Origin: Salininema proteolyticum
GTDB taxonomy: Bacteria; Actinomycetota; Actinomycetes; Mycobacteriales; Micromonosporaceae
Direction of reading: 5' to 3'
Assembly (NCBI RefSeq): GCF_042685645.1
Contig: NZ_JBHUNX010000001.1
Span: 4,960,001-5,024,000 of the forward strand
DNA length: 64,000 bases
Part shown: positions 34,461 through 43,495 of the stretch, piece by piece
Layout: the number at the start of each line of letters is the position of its first letter
How positions within the stretch are numbered: position 1 is the first letter of the stretch
Program-made: the position numbers and the translations under genes
The notes under the pieces: generated by a model
What the model saw: only the letters and a program-made list of their open reading frames with translations
Databases searched by the model: none
What the model was told of the DNA's origin: nothing

Positions 34461-36638
34461 GCACCGACAATCCCGGCCCGAACCGCGGCCGCCAGGGGCC
34501 TCAGCAGCCTCAGCGGCCCCACCGGGGCGCGGCCCGGCCGCCGCAGCACCCGGGCGACGAAGAGAACGGCAAGCGCGGTCGCCATTCCGCGGACGACCAG
34601 CGCGGCGGTGCCCAGGGGAGCGCTTCTCCCAAGGGCGCCGCGCAGGTCCCGCCCAAGGGCGCCGCCTCGGTGCCCCCGGCCGGCAGCGCCTCCGTGTCTC
34701 CGCAGGGCAGCTCCTCGCCGCCGCGCGGCAGTGCCTCGCCTTCGCAGGGTGGCGCCACGCCTCCTTCGCGGGGCGCGGCCACACCGCCGGCCTCCGGCGG
34801 TCAGCAGGGGCCCAGGCCGATGTCGCGTAGAGGGATCGATGACTCCCAGGGGCAGGGACGCGCGCAGGCGAGCGCTCAGCCTCCCGCTCGGGGCTCCTCC
34901 GGAGCTTCGGCCGGCGCACAGCCTCCGGCCAGGGGTGGCGCCCAGGTGCCGACCGGTCGGCAGGCCCAGCAGAACCCGCAGGGACAGCAGGGCCGCGAGC
35001 AGAGCCCCCCGCATGGACAGCCGAACCGTCCCGGACAGCAGAGCCCGCAACAGGGTCAGCAGCCGAGCCCGCAGCAAGGTCCACAACAGGGGCCACAGCA
35101 AGGTCCGCAACAGGGTCCGCAACAGGGCCCGCAGGGCGGCCAAGGCCGCCAGGGGCATGAGCAGGGCCAGACGCAGGGGCGACCGGGCACGGCCTCCGTG
35201 CCCCAGAACCAGCGTCCCCAACAGTCCCCGCAGCGCCCAGGGCCGCGGCAACAGCCGGCGCAAGGCCCCGGCGCGCAGCAGTCGCCGCCGCAGGGCGGTC
35301 GCGCGACGCCGCCCGGAGGGCAGCAGCCGCAGCGTCCGAACCAGCAGACCCAGCAGCGCGGCAGCGCGACCCCGCCGCGTCCGCCCCAGGGCGGCCAAGG
35401 GCAGCAGCCCCCCCAGGGAGGCCAGGGCAGGCAGGGACAACAGCCACAGCAGCCGCCGCAGGGCGGGCCTAACCGCCAGGGCGGCCAACAGGGCCAGCAG
35501 CCGCCGCAGGGCGGACAGGGCCAGCAGGGTCGGCACCCCCCAGCAGGGTGGCGCCGCGGTCCCGACGTCGGCACCGCCGGTGTCCGCCCCGCCCGTCTCC
35601 GCTCCGCCGCACCCCAACGGAGGCCCCTCGAACGCCCCCGTCTCGGCCACTCCCGTGTCCGGACAACCGGTGTCCGCGGCCCCCGTCTCGGCTGTCCCGG
35701 TCTCCGGCCAGCCGGTCTCGGCCGTGCCCGTCTCGGGCCAACCGGTCTCCGCCCAGCCGACCTCCGCGCAGCCCTACTCGGGCATTCCCATGTCCACCAG
35801 CGGCATGCCGGTGTCCGGATCGTCGCTCAGCGGCGCCGGCTCGGCGGAGTTCTTCGGCATCGAGCAGGTCTCGCAGGGCCCGACCGAGGGCACCGTCTAC
35901 GGCCTGCCCATCGCCGAGCGAGCCGTCGACACCATCCGCGACGCGGGCCAGCCGGTCGACCCGATCAACCCGCTGCCCCAGCTGCCGACGGCCTCGGCCC
36001 TGGAGCTGCTGACGAGCGCCAGCCCCCAGGCGGGCCTCGTCATCGGCAAGGACGCCGACCACAGGCCGGTAGTCGCACCGCTCTTCCGCCCCGAGGTCAC
36101 GCACGTGAACCTCATCGGCGGCGTCTACCTCGCCCGGCTGATCGTGTTCCGCGCGCTCGCGCTCGGCACACGTGTCGCGGTGTGCACCAACCGCCCCCAG
36201 GAATGGGACAAGCTCGGCGAGTGGGCCACCAATCGGACCGACCGCATGGCCGTCCTCCCGGGCGACCAGCCGGTCACCATCGAGGCCTCGCAGCACCAGC
36301 CGGCGCTGTACGTCTACGACGTCGGCGAGACCGGTTCGAAGGTGCAGCCGGTCCTCGGGCCGTGGCGGACCCAGCTGACGGTGTTCCCGCGTCTGACGAA
36401 CTTCTTTCCGCACGAGGCGCAGAACGCGGACATGACGGTGCTGCAGCGCCTCACCGCGGAGGAGGCCGCCATCGCGCGGCGCCACCTGCGGGTCAGCGCG
36501 GACGTGCTGCAGCTCTTCCAGGCGCTGAAGGACGACATGACGGCGCTGGTGCGCAAGGGCACCAAGGAGAAGTACCTGTGGACGGCGCCGACGAACACCG
36601 AACTGCAGATGTTCGGCCAGCCGATGCGGACCTACTGA
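34457..36638 (+). CDS. T7SS-linked Pro/Gln-rich protein with conserved C-terminal domain, split by a +1 frameshift at a C6 tract
   Basis: From ATG 34457 (overlapping the eccE stop) the frame encodes about 360 residues rich in Gln/Pro/Gly/Ser, with five QQGP repeats at 35072-35131. At the C6 run 35536-35541 the meaningful frame moves by +1. Beyond it come PVSG/PVSA repeats and a compact domain of about 270 residues (FFGIEQVSQGPTEGTVYGLP ... GGVYLARLIVF ... LVRKGTKEKYLW) ending at TGA 36638. With five Cs the join would read GRHPQQGGAAVPT. Unshifted, the first frame runs on as Arg-rich sequence to 36745. I recall similar C-terminal domains encoded next to eccE in other actinobacteria. Function unknown. 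Confidence 0.7.
35072..35131 (+). repeat. Five 12-bp tandem repeats encoding QQGP
   Basis: CAGCAAGGTCCA-type unit repeated five times in frame, with synonymous CAA/CAG and GGT/GGG/GGC variation. Flanked by further Gln-rich codons. Coding low-complexity, not a spacer array. Confidence 0.85.
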
Positions 36639-36745
36639 CGGTCGGCCGGCCGCACGCCGAGGCGGAGGACCGCCCCTCGCGGAAGGGGCCGACGCCTCTG
36701 CGTTCGCGTCCGGCGCCGTGTCGTCCGGCCACTCGGACAACGTGA

Positions 36746-36770
36746 AAGGGCGGGTCGTAGACCCGCCCTT
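36746..36770. terminator. Terminator between convergent T7SS-linked genes
   Basis: Perfect 11-bp stem (36746-36756 and 36760-36770; arm AAGGGCGGGTC), 3-nt loop GTA, followed by CCCCTTAT. Confidence 0.7.
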
Positions 36771-36914
36771 CCCCTTATGTTCGTTGCGTCTGCCAACGTG
36801 GTTGTGCCGATCATCCGGCCCGGTACGGGAATCCCATTCCACTGTTTCGCTCCCGGGAGCGGGTTCCCAACGGGCCGATGCCGTTCGGTTTGTCAGCTGG
36901 TGGGATCAGTCTAG

Positions 36915-38318
36915 CTACCGCTCCCAGTCCGCGAAGTATTTCTCGGCGATTCGCCCCGCCCAGTCGCCCAGCTGGTCTTCGTCGGAGTCGACCCCCGACA
37001 CGTAGACCGTCACGCTGAGGATGACGTTGTCCTCCATGACGAACAGCTTGTAGTTGTCGTCCGCGGCGAAGGCGCTGTGCGTGTCCGCCTGCTCGGCGGG
37101 CATCTCGATCTCCGACCACGCGCCAGCGGTGCTGAGGTCCTCGCCCTGGTCCTCGAAGTGGACCGAGGCCGATCCGGAGCCGCTGTAGACGGTCGCCTCC
37201 GCGGTCACGGTCGCGGCGCCCGACTCCGGGTCGCCGAGCCCGAGCACGCACATCTGGTCCGCTCCGCGCTCGGTCTCGTCCTTCAGCCCCTCCTCGACGA
37301 TCTGAGGCTCGGAGGTGTCGATCGCGTCACCGAAGACGGAGGTGTCGACGAGGGCGCAGGACTCGGCGACGGGCTGGTAGCCCTCGATCTGCGAGGCCTG
37401 CTGCTCGGATTCTCCGTCCTCCCGCAGGAAGAACCACCATCCGGCGCCTCCCGCGAGGGCGAGGACGAGCACCAGCACGCCGATCTTGACCAGCGGGTTG
37501 CCCTTCTTCTTGCGGCGCCAGGCCTTGCCGTCGCCCTGGGGCTCGCGGCGGCGGCGCGCGGAGATGTCCTCGCGGTCGTCCTTGGGGAGGTAGCCGAGTT
37601 TGCTGATGACCTGGGTGTGCTCCCGGGTGGACCAGTCGTCGTTGGAATCGTCGAAGGCGCGCTCCTCGAAGGCCTCGCGATCGTGGCCGGGACGCGGCCC
37701 GGGCTGCCCGGCGCGCGGGTCCTGCGGACCGCCGGAGGCGGGCCTTCCGGAGACCGGGTGTGCGGCGCCGCTCACGGGCTGTGCCGCTCCGCTGACCGGT
37801 TGCCCGGACACGGGAGCCCCGGAGACCGGCGCGCCGCCGGCCTGGGGCCGCTGCGGCCCTCCCGGCTGTCCTCCCGCCTGCGGGCGCCCGGCGCTGGGCC
37901 TGCCGCCCGCCTGGGGGCGTCCGACGGCGGGCTGATTGCCGCTGTGCGGGCCGTTCGGCTGCCCTCCCGCCGGGGGGCCGGCCTGGGGCCGCCCCGCCTG
38001 AGGGGCGCCGCCACGGGGGTTCTGTCCCTGCGGGGAGCCGGCCTGCGGTCCGCCGAACTGTCCGGATGGATAGGGCCTGCCGCCCGCCTGCGGGCGCTGA
38101 GGGCTCGGTTCGGGACGGCCTCCGGGCTGTCCGCCCTGCCAGTTCTGCCCGGCTCCCCGCTCGTTCTCGGCCCCGCCGCGCGCGTTGGCGTCGGCTCCGC
38201 CGAAGGCCCAGGATCCACCCGCGCCTTCGCCTTGTCCGGGACGGCGGTTCTGCCTCTCGTCTTCCGGCCGACCACCGTACGGGGGACGGTCAGGGGACGG
38301 GAAAGACGGAGTGCTCAC
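36915..38318 (-). CDS. Pro/Gly/Gln-rich single-TM protein with extracellular domain
   Basis: A 467-aa protein. Residues 1 to about 215 are low-complexity, including PVSGAPVSGQPVSGAAQPVSG, the same PVSG word found in the neighbouring eccE-linked protein on the other strand. An acidic/basic segment, a basic stop (RRKKKGNP) and one TM helix at about 287-305 follow, then a 160-aa extracellular domain with two Cys (SCALVD, MCVLGLG) and mixed alpha/beta pattern. Start GTG 38318 has the RBS GGAGGA 6 nt upstream. Not recognised. Next to a similar TM protein at 38450. Confidence 0.75.
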   Translation of the reverse strand: MSTPSFPSPDRPPYGGRPEDERQNRRPGQGEGAGGSWAFGGADANARGGAENERGAGQNWQGGQPGGRPEPSPQRPQAGGRPYPSGQFGGPQAGSPQGQNPRGGAPQAGRPQAGPPAGGQPNGPHSGNQPAVGRPQAGGRPSAGRPQAGGQPGGPQRPQAGGAPVSGAPVSGQPVSGAAQPVSGAAHPVSGRPASGGPQDPRAGQPGPRPGHDREAFEERAFDDSNDDWSTREHTQVISKLGYLPKDDREDISARRRREPQGDGKAWRRKKKGNPLVKIGVLVLVLALAGGAGWWFFLREDGESEQQASQIEGYQPVAESCALVDTSVFGDAIDTSEPQIVEEGLKDETERGADQMCVLGLGDPESGAATVTAEATVYSGSGSASVHFEDQGEDLSTAGAWSEIEMPAEQADTHSAFAADDNYKLFVMEDNVILSVTVYVSGVDSDEDQLGDWAGRIAEKYFADWER

Positions 38319-38449
38319 AATATTCCTCCATGAGAGTGTCCACACGGCGTCGGCGCCTCGGCCGCCCTCAGGCCTGTGCTGCGGCGCCTTCGGTCAGCCC
38401 CACCCGCGAACCTGAATGGGACTCGGCTTGACAACCAGAATAGACGGCC

Positions 38450-39163
38450 TTAGTTTCCACCCTCGCGAGGGAGACCCGCAATGATGCGCTCCCCAACCTC
38501 GGCGGCCAGGTCGGCCCCGCTCTTCTCCTCCGGCTCCATGCCGCTCAGGAAGACGTGCACCGACACCGTCGCGTCGCCGGTCAGCGCGATCCAGCGCCAC
38601 TGGGTCTCCGAGTCCTCTTCGTTCCTGACGCTCGAGGATACGGCCGCGTCGACCATCGCACCACCCTTGATCTCGGCGGGATCGCGGCCCTGGACGCCCT
38701 CGTAGTCGACGAGCCCGGCGTGTGCCTGCTTGGCCTCTCCCTCGGTCTCGAATACCTCGACGGTGGAGAAGACGGTGAGCAGCCTCCACAGGGCCTCGTC
38801 CTCCGACTCGGCCGAGTAGAGGCAGTCGAAGTTCTGGGACGTCTCGGACTTCCTGGATTTCTCCTCGACCAGCGGCGAGGCCTTCGGGATCCACTCTCCG
38901 AACCCCTCTTCGTCGACGGTGAGGGCGCACGTGCCCTCGATCGCCGCCACGTCGACCGGCTCCGTCCCCCCGTTGTCCCGTGACATCCACCACAGCACTC
39001 CGCCGCCGACGGCCAGCAGGAAGGCGGCCATCCCGAGCACCATGCCCAACTGGGCGAACTGGCGCAGCCTGTCGCTGCCGCGGTGCCGGCCCGAATACTG
39101 TCCGGGTTTGTCCTCGCCTTCCGGCGCGGCACCGCTCTCCGAGTCGATCACCTGCAATGCCAT
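38450..39163 (-). CDS. Single-TM protein with extracellular domain, paralogue-like neighbour
   Basis: A 237-aa protein with a 40-residue cytoplasmic N terminus, TM helix at about 42-60 (LGMVLGMAAFLLAVGGGVLWW) and a 175-residue outer domain with two Cys (TCALTV, FDCLYS). The outer domain resembles that of the downstream 467-aa protein in layout: a TCAL/SCAL Cys soon after the membrane, a second Cys, and a C-terminal SVxVxLSGxxxEE.../DWAGRI-type helix. ATG 39163 follows GGGGGTG. Same strand and 131 nt upstream of that gene, so possibly one operon. Function unknown. Confidence 0.72.
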   Translation of the reverse strand: MALQVIDSESGAAPEGEDKPGQYSGRHRGSDRLRQFAQLGMVLGMAAFLLAVGGGVLWWMSRDNGGTEPVDVAAIEGTCALTVDEEGFGEWIPKASPLVEEKSRKSETSQNFDCLYSAESEDEALWRLLTVFSTVEVFETEGEAKQAHAGLVDYEGVQGRDPAEIKGGAMVDAAVSSSVRNEEDSETQWRWIALTGDATVSVHVFLSGMEPEEKSGADLAAEVGERIIAGLPREGGN

Positions 39164-40100
39164 CGCAGGCACCCCCTTTGAGTCTCGTCGCGGCCGTGCC
39201 GCTCGTGTTCGATTCACCGTCTTGCCAAAGCCAAAAATACTGAAGCCCGACACTCCGCCGCAATACGGTATGAGTCGCGGACCCGCTACAGCACGTCGCC
39301 GAGGGCCGTGTCCCCACCGCCCCGGACTGTCCGAATCCGGTGCCGGAGCACCGGCTTCGCCTCCGCCTCCCGAGCCGCTCCGAACCCCGCCGGCGGCCCG
39401 GAGCGGCCGGCGTCCGAAACCCGATAAGGGGACAGAGCGGACTTCGGCCCAATCTGACTAACGGACCGGCCGCCTCCGGAGTCGCCCTACGGAGACGCAA
39501 TCCACTCGATGGGCGGACAGAGGCCTTCTCCATCATGGAGAACACCAGGTCATCGGCATGGCGACGGTCATGCCCCGCAGCACCCGAACCCCCTCGAGAG
39601 CCCTCTATATGCTCGCGAAGTCGGCAGCGGCCGGGGAATATGCGATACTTGACAACGTCGCATCGACCAAGCGTCCGACCTGGCCCGCCAGCCAGCGCCG
39701 ATGACCGCTTGTCGAACGCCGCGCGGTTGCCACCATCCGCGCGCCCTCCTGCGCGAGCCGGAACGCTCTCACCGCGGAGCGTCCCGCCAACGGTAGAGAG
39801 GCGTATCCGCCGGGGGCCCCGCCCTCCGTGGGGACCCTGTCCCCCGGATACGCACAGCTCGCGTGCGAGACCGGGTCCAAGTCCCTTGGGCCCACCCCGT
39901 GAGAGTCCGCGACGAGCCCGGCCCCGGGGCCGGACGGCGAGCGACTCCCACAGAAGGCTTTGACAGTGCCTCCGGCGCTCCCGGGCCGACCCCGGGACGA
40001 CGCACCGCCGTCATCCTCCGGAGACATCTACTGCCGTCCCGTGCGGCTGCGAGCCCCAGAGCTCGCGCCCGGGAAACGGCTGGAATGGAGAGAAATTCGC
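39164..40100. other. Long region upstream of the RNase E/G gene
   Basis: About 940 nt with no supported gene. It must hold the divergent promoter of the 237-aa membrane protein and the rne promoter with a possibly long 5' UTR. TTGACA occurs at 39649-39654 and CTATAT at 39605-39610, but neither has a well-placed partner hexamer. Confidence 0.4.
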
Positions 40101-42638
40101 ATGCGCGAGGAGAAACCGCGCGAGAATAGACCGCCCATCACGGTCAGTTTCATCGCCCCGCAGACCACTGCGACCGACGACAAACCCGCCAAACGGGAGC
40201 GGACCGCCCCTCCCAAGGCCGACGACATCTTCGCCCCGCCCCCCAAGAAGGCCGCCCGCCCCGAGCGAGACGAGTCTGACCGGGGCCCGGGCAAGGGCTC
40301 GGAGAAGCCCGCCGACAAGTCCGCCGACAAGTCCGCCGAAAAGAGCCGCTCCGACAAGCCCCGCCCCGCCAAAGGCGAGGGCAAGAGCGACCGGGCCCAG
40401 GACAAGGGCGGTGACAAGCCCTCCCGCCGACGCCGCGTACGCGGATCCTCCTCCGAAGAGGAGACCGTCGAGAGCGTCGACACCGAGGAGTCCGACGAGG
40501 ACTTCGACGACGACCGCCCCCGCCGCCGCGGACGCCGCGGGCGCCGCGGCCGAGGCCGCGGCAAGGGCGGCGACGCCGCCGACGAGGGCGAGGAGGAGAC
40601 CGACTCCGACAAGGGCGAGTCCGAACCCAGCGTGACCAGGCGCCGCCGCCGCAAGCGCACCCGCGCCGGCACCAACGAGTCCGACCGGGGATCCAAATCG
40701 TCCAAGGCCGCCAAGGCCGACGACGGCGAAGTCGTCGTCAAGGTCCGCAAGGCCCACAAACAGTCCGACGCCGACGTCGTCCAGGGAGTCTCCGGATCCA
40801 CCCGCCTCGAGGCCAAGCGCCAGCGCCGCCGCGAGGGACGCCGCAACGGCAAGAACCGCCTGCACATCGTGAGCGAGGCCGAGTTCCTCGCCCGCCGCGA
40901 GGCCGTCGACCGCGAACTGATCGTCCGCGCCGGCCCCACCCGCAGCCAGGCCGCCGTCCTCGAGGACGAGATCCTCGTCGAGCACTACGTCTCCACCAGC
41001 GCCAACCAGGGCCTGATCGGCAACGTCTACCTCGGCAAGGTCCAGAACGTGCTGCCGTCGATGGAGGCGGCCTTCGTCGACATCGGCCGCGGCCGCAACG
41101 CCGTGCTCTACGCCGGCGAGGTCAACTGGGACGCCACCGGCCTCTCGGGCAAGGCCCGCTCCATCGAGCAGGCCCTCAGGCCCGGCGACACCGTGCTCGT
41201 GCAGGTCACCAAGGACCCGATCGGCCACAAGGGCGCTCGCCTGACCAGCCACATCGCGCTGTCCGGCCGCCACCTGGTCTACGTGCCGGGCGGCAACGCC
41301 TCCGGCATCTCCCGCAAGCTTCCCGACCGTGAGCGCACTCGACTGCGCACGGCGCTGAAGAAGCTGGTCCCCGAGAGCGCGGGCGTCATCGTGCGCACCG
41401 CCGCCGAGGGCGCCGGCCCCGAGGAGCTGGCCCGCGACATCTCCCGCCTGCAGATCGAGTGGGAGGAGATCCAGACCAAGTCCAAGAAGGCCAACGCCCC
41501 CGCCCTGCTGCACGCCGAGCCCGACGTGATCATCCGAGTGGTCCGCGACATGTTCAACGAGGACTTCAAGGAGCTCGTCGTCGAGGGCGAGGAGGCCTAC
41601 AACGAGATCCACCGGTACCTTGAAGCGGTCTCCCCCGAGCTCCTGCCACGCCTGAAGCGCTACGCGGGAACCAAGGACGTCTTCGCCGAGCACCGCATCG
41701 ACGAGCAGCTCATCAAGGCGATGGACCGCAAGGTCTACCTGCCCTCCGGCGGTTCGCTGGTCATCGACAAGACCGAGGCCATGACCGTCATCGACGTCAA
41801 CACCGGTCGTTTCACCGGTGAGGGCGGCAACCTGGAGGAGACGGTCACCCGCAACAACCTGGAGGCGGCCGAGGAGATCGTCCGCCAGCTGCGCCTGCGC
41901 GACATCGGCGGCATCATCGTCATCGACTTCATCGACATGGTGCTGGAGTCCAACCGCGAGCTCGTGCTGCGCCGCCTGACCGAGTCGCTCGGACGGGACC
42001 GCACCAAGCACCAGGTCACCGAGGTGACCTCGCTGGGACTGGTCCAGATGACCCGCAAACGCGTCGGCCAGGGCCTGGTGGAGGCCTTCTCCGAGACCTG
42101 CGACTGCTGCAAGGGCCGGGGACTGACGATCCACACCGACCAGATCCTCTACCCCGAGTCGCAGACCTCCTCGTCGGGGAAGAAAAAGAAGAAGAAAAAG
42201 AAGAAGTCCTCCGAGGAGGACGACACCCAGCATGACGCGACCGCCGCCGCCACGGCGAAGGTCGCGGCCGCGGCGCACACCGACGAGGCTCCGGCCGAGG
42301 AGGAGAAGCCCGAGCCGGTGAAGACGCGCAAGCGCACCCGCAAGGCCAAGGGCAAGTCCCAGGGCCGTGCCGAGGGCGGCTCCGAGTCTGAGGACAAGCC
42401 GAAGGAGGAGCCCGAGCCCGAGTCGAAGGACGCGGCCAAGGACGAGGCTCCGGCCGAGCCGAAGCGCGATGCCAAGGAAGAGGCCCCTGCCGAGAAGGCG
42501 GAGAAGCCCGAGCCCGAAGCCCCTGCCGAGGTGAAAGCCGAGGCCGAGGCCCCGGCGGAGCCGAAGCCCGAGGAGAAGCCCGAGGGCGCGGCCGAGACTT
42601 CGGACGATTCGCGAGCGGCCACCGGCACCGACATGTGA
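40101..42638 (+). CDS. rne: Ribonuclease E/G
   Basis: An 845-aa endoribonuclease. An acidic/basic disordered N-terminal extension (residues 1 to about 250) precedes the catalytic core: S1 domain (GLIGNVYLGKVQNVLPSMEA), 5'-sensor and RNase H-like parts, and the DNase I-like site with D565 (VIDVNTGRF) and D609 (IVIDFIDM). The Zn-link CxxC is C667/C670 in CDCCKGRG. The C-terminal tail (about 690-845) is Lys/Glu/Ala/Pro-rich, with nine consecutive Lys. It initiates mRNA decay and processes rRNA. ATG 40101 has GGAGAG 8 nt upstream; the longer open frame lacks an RBS. Confidence 0.95.
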   Translation: MREEKPRENRPPITVSFIAPQTTATDDKPAKRERTAPPKADDIFAPPPKKAARPERDESDRGPGKGSEKPADKSADKSAEKSRSDKPRPAKGEGKSDRAQDKGGDKPSRRRRVRGSSSEEETVESVDTEESDEDFDDDRPRRRGRRGRRGRGRGKGGDAADEGEEETDSDKGESEPSVTRRRRRKRTRAGTNESDRGSKSSKAAKADDGEVVVKVRKAHKQSDADVVQGVSGSTRLEAKRQRRREGRRNGKNRLHIVSEAEFLARREAVDRELIVRAGPTRSQAAVLEDEILVEHYVSTSANQGLIGNVYLGKVQNVLPSMEAAFVDIGRGRNAVLYAGEVNWDATGLSGKARSIEQALRPGDTVLVQVTKDPIGHKGARLTSHIALSGRHLVYVPGGNASGISRKLPDRERTRLRTALKKLVPESAGVIVRTAAEGAGPEELARDISRLQIEWEEIQTKSKKANAPALLHAEPDVIIRVVRDMFNEDFKELVVEGEEAYNEIHRYLEAVSPELLPRLKRYAGTKDVFAEHRIDEQLIKAMDRKVYLPSGGSLVIDKTEAMTVIDVNTGRFTGEGGNLEETVTRNNLEAAEEIVRQLRLRDIGGIIVIDFIDMVLESNRELVLRRLTESLGRDRTKHQVTEVTSLGLVQMTRKRVGQGLVEAFSETCDCCKGRGLTIHTDQILYPESQTSSSGKKKKKKKKKSSEEDDTQHDATAAATAKVAAAAHTDEAPAEEEKPEPVKTRKRTRKAKGKSQGRAEGGSESEDKPKEEPEPESKDAAKDEAPAEPKRDAKEEAPAEKAEKPEPEAPAEVKAEAEAPAEPKPEEKPEGAAETSDDSRAATGTDM

Positions 42639-42646
42639 TTTCGACG

Positions 42647-42687
42647 GCGTCGCGCGCCTGCGGACTTAGCATCCGCGCGCGCGACGC
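42647..42687 (+). terminator. Long hairpin between rne and rplU
   Basis: Outer 11-bp stem (42647-42657, 42677-42687) closed by an inner GCGGA/TCCGC stem (42660-42664, 42672-42676). It lies 8 nt after the rne stop and could be a terminator or a processing structure. The rplU leader of about 180 nt follows. Confidence 0.6.
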
Positions 42688-42868
42688 TGTACGCTTGACC
42701 ACGGCCTGTCGTCCGGCTCGTCCGGACGCCCGCTTCGGCGGATCGCAGTGCGACGGGACTGTCCCTCCGTACCACGCGTTATACAAGGCCGCCGCGCTCC
42801 GATCGGAAACCGGTCGGTGCGTCAACGCAGTTCCCTTCGGGGACGTCAACAAGGAGACAAACCAAACG

Positions 42869-43168
42869 ATGTACGCAATCGTCAAGACCGGCGGTAAGCA
42901 GTACAAGGTCGCCGAGGGCGACGTTGTAACGGTCGAGAAGCTCGTCGGCGAAGTCGGCGACTCCGTGACCCTGCCCGCCATCATGATCGTCGACGGATCC
43001 GACGTGACCCCCAAGGCCTCCGGCGCCTCCGTGGCCGCCGAGCTCCTGGAGCACACCAAGGGCCCGAAGATCAAGATCCACAAGTACAAGAACAAGACCG
43101 GCTACCACAAGCGCCAGGGTCACCGCCAGCCGCTGACCCGCGTCAAGGTCACCGCGATCAACAAGTAA
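42869..43168 (+). CDS. rplU: 50S ribosomal protein L21
   Basis: A 99-aa standard-length bL21: MYAIVKTGGKQYKVAEGD at the N terminus, KYKNKTGYHKRQGHRQPLT near the C terminus. It binds 23S rRNA in the large subunit. RBS AAGGAGA 12 nt before ATG 42869. Immediately upstream of rpmA in the conserved rplU-rpmA order. An upstream in-frame extension is rejected. Confidence 0.98.
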   Translation: MYAIVKTGGKQYKVAEGDVVTVEKLVGEVGDSVTLPAIMIVDGSDVTPKASGASVAAELLEHTKGPKIKIHKYKNKTGYHKRQGHRQPLTRVKVTAINK

Positions 43169-43179
43169 GGAGTTGACGA

Positions 43180-43440
43180 ATGGCACATAAGAAAGGTGCG
43201 TCCAGCTCCCGCAACGGACGCGATTCAAATGCCAAGCGCCTCGGCGTGAAGCGCTTCGGTGGCCAGCTTGTCCTGGCCGGCGAGATCCTCGTCCGCCAGC
43301 GTGGAACGAAGTACCACCCGGGTGAGCTCGTGGGCAAGGGCAAGGACGACACCCTGTTCGCCCTGTCCTCCGGCGAGGTCAAGTTCAGCGAGAAGCGCGG
43401 CCGCAAGCACGTGAACATCGTGCCGGCCGAGGTTGTCTAA
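43180..43440 (+). CDS. rpmA: 50S ribosomal protein L27
   Basis: An 86-aa bL27: MAHKKGASSSRNGRDSNAKR N terminus that reaches the peptidyl-transferase centre, then GGQLVLAGEILVRQRGTKYH and the C-terminal GRKHVNIVP. RBS AAGGAG overlaps the rplU stop. obg, the usual third gene of this operon, does not follow: a strong terminator comes next. Confidence 0.98.
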   Translation: MAHKKGASSSRNGRDSNAKRLGVKRFGGQLVLAGEILVRQRGTKYHPGELVGKGKDDTLFALSSGEVKFSEKRGRKHVNIVPAEVV

Positions 43441-43463
43441 GCTTTACGTTCTTTCGAACGTTC

Positions 43464-43495
43464 AAGCCGACCAGGTTTTCCTGGTCGGCTTTTTT
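43464..43495 (+). terminator. Intrinsic terminator of rplU-rpmA
   Basis: 12-bp stem (43464-43475 and 43480-43491; arm AAGCCGACCAGG), TTTT loop and T-run to 43495. The most canonical terminator in the window. Confidence 0.92.

Noticed and set aside
35072..35131. Short regular repeats resembling a CRISPR array
   Set aside because: 12-bp units without spacers, in frame and encoding QQGP; simple coding repeat.
34457..36745. Continuous 763-aa reading of the eccE-coupled gene in its first frame
   Set aside because: After the C6 tract this frame is Arg/Gly-rich noise, while the +1 frame has the conserved domain; treated as a frameshift instead.
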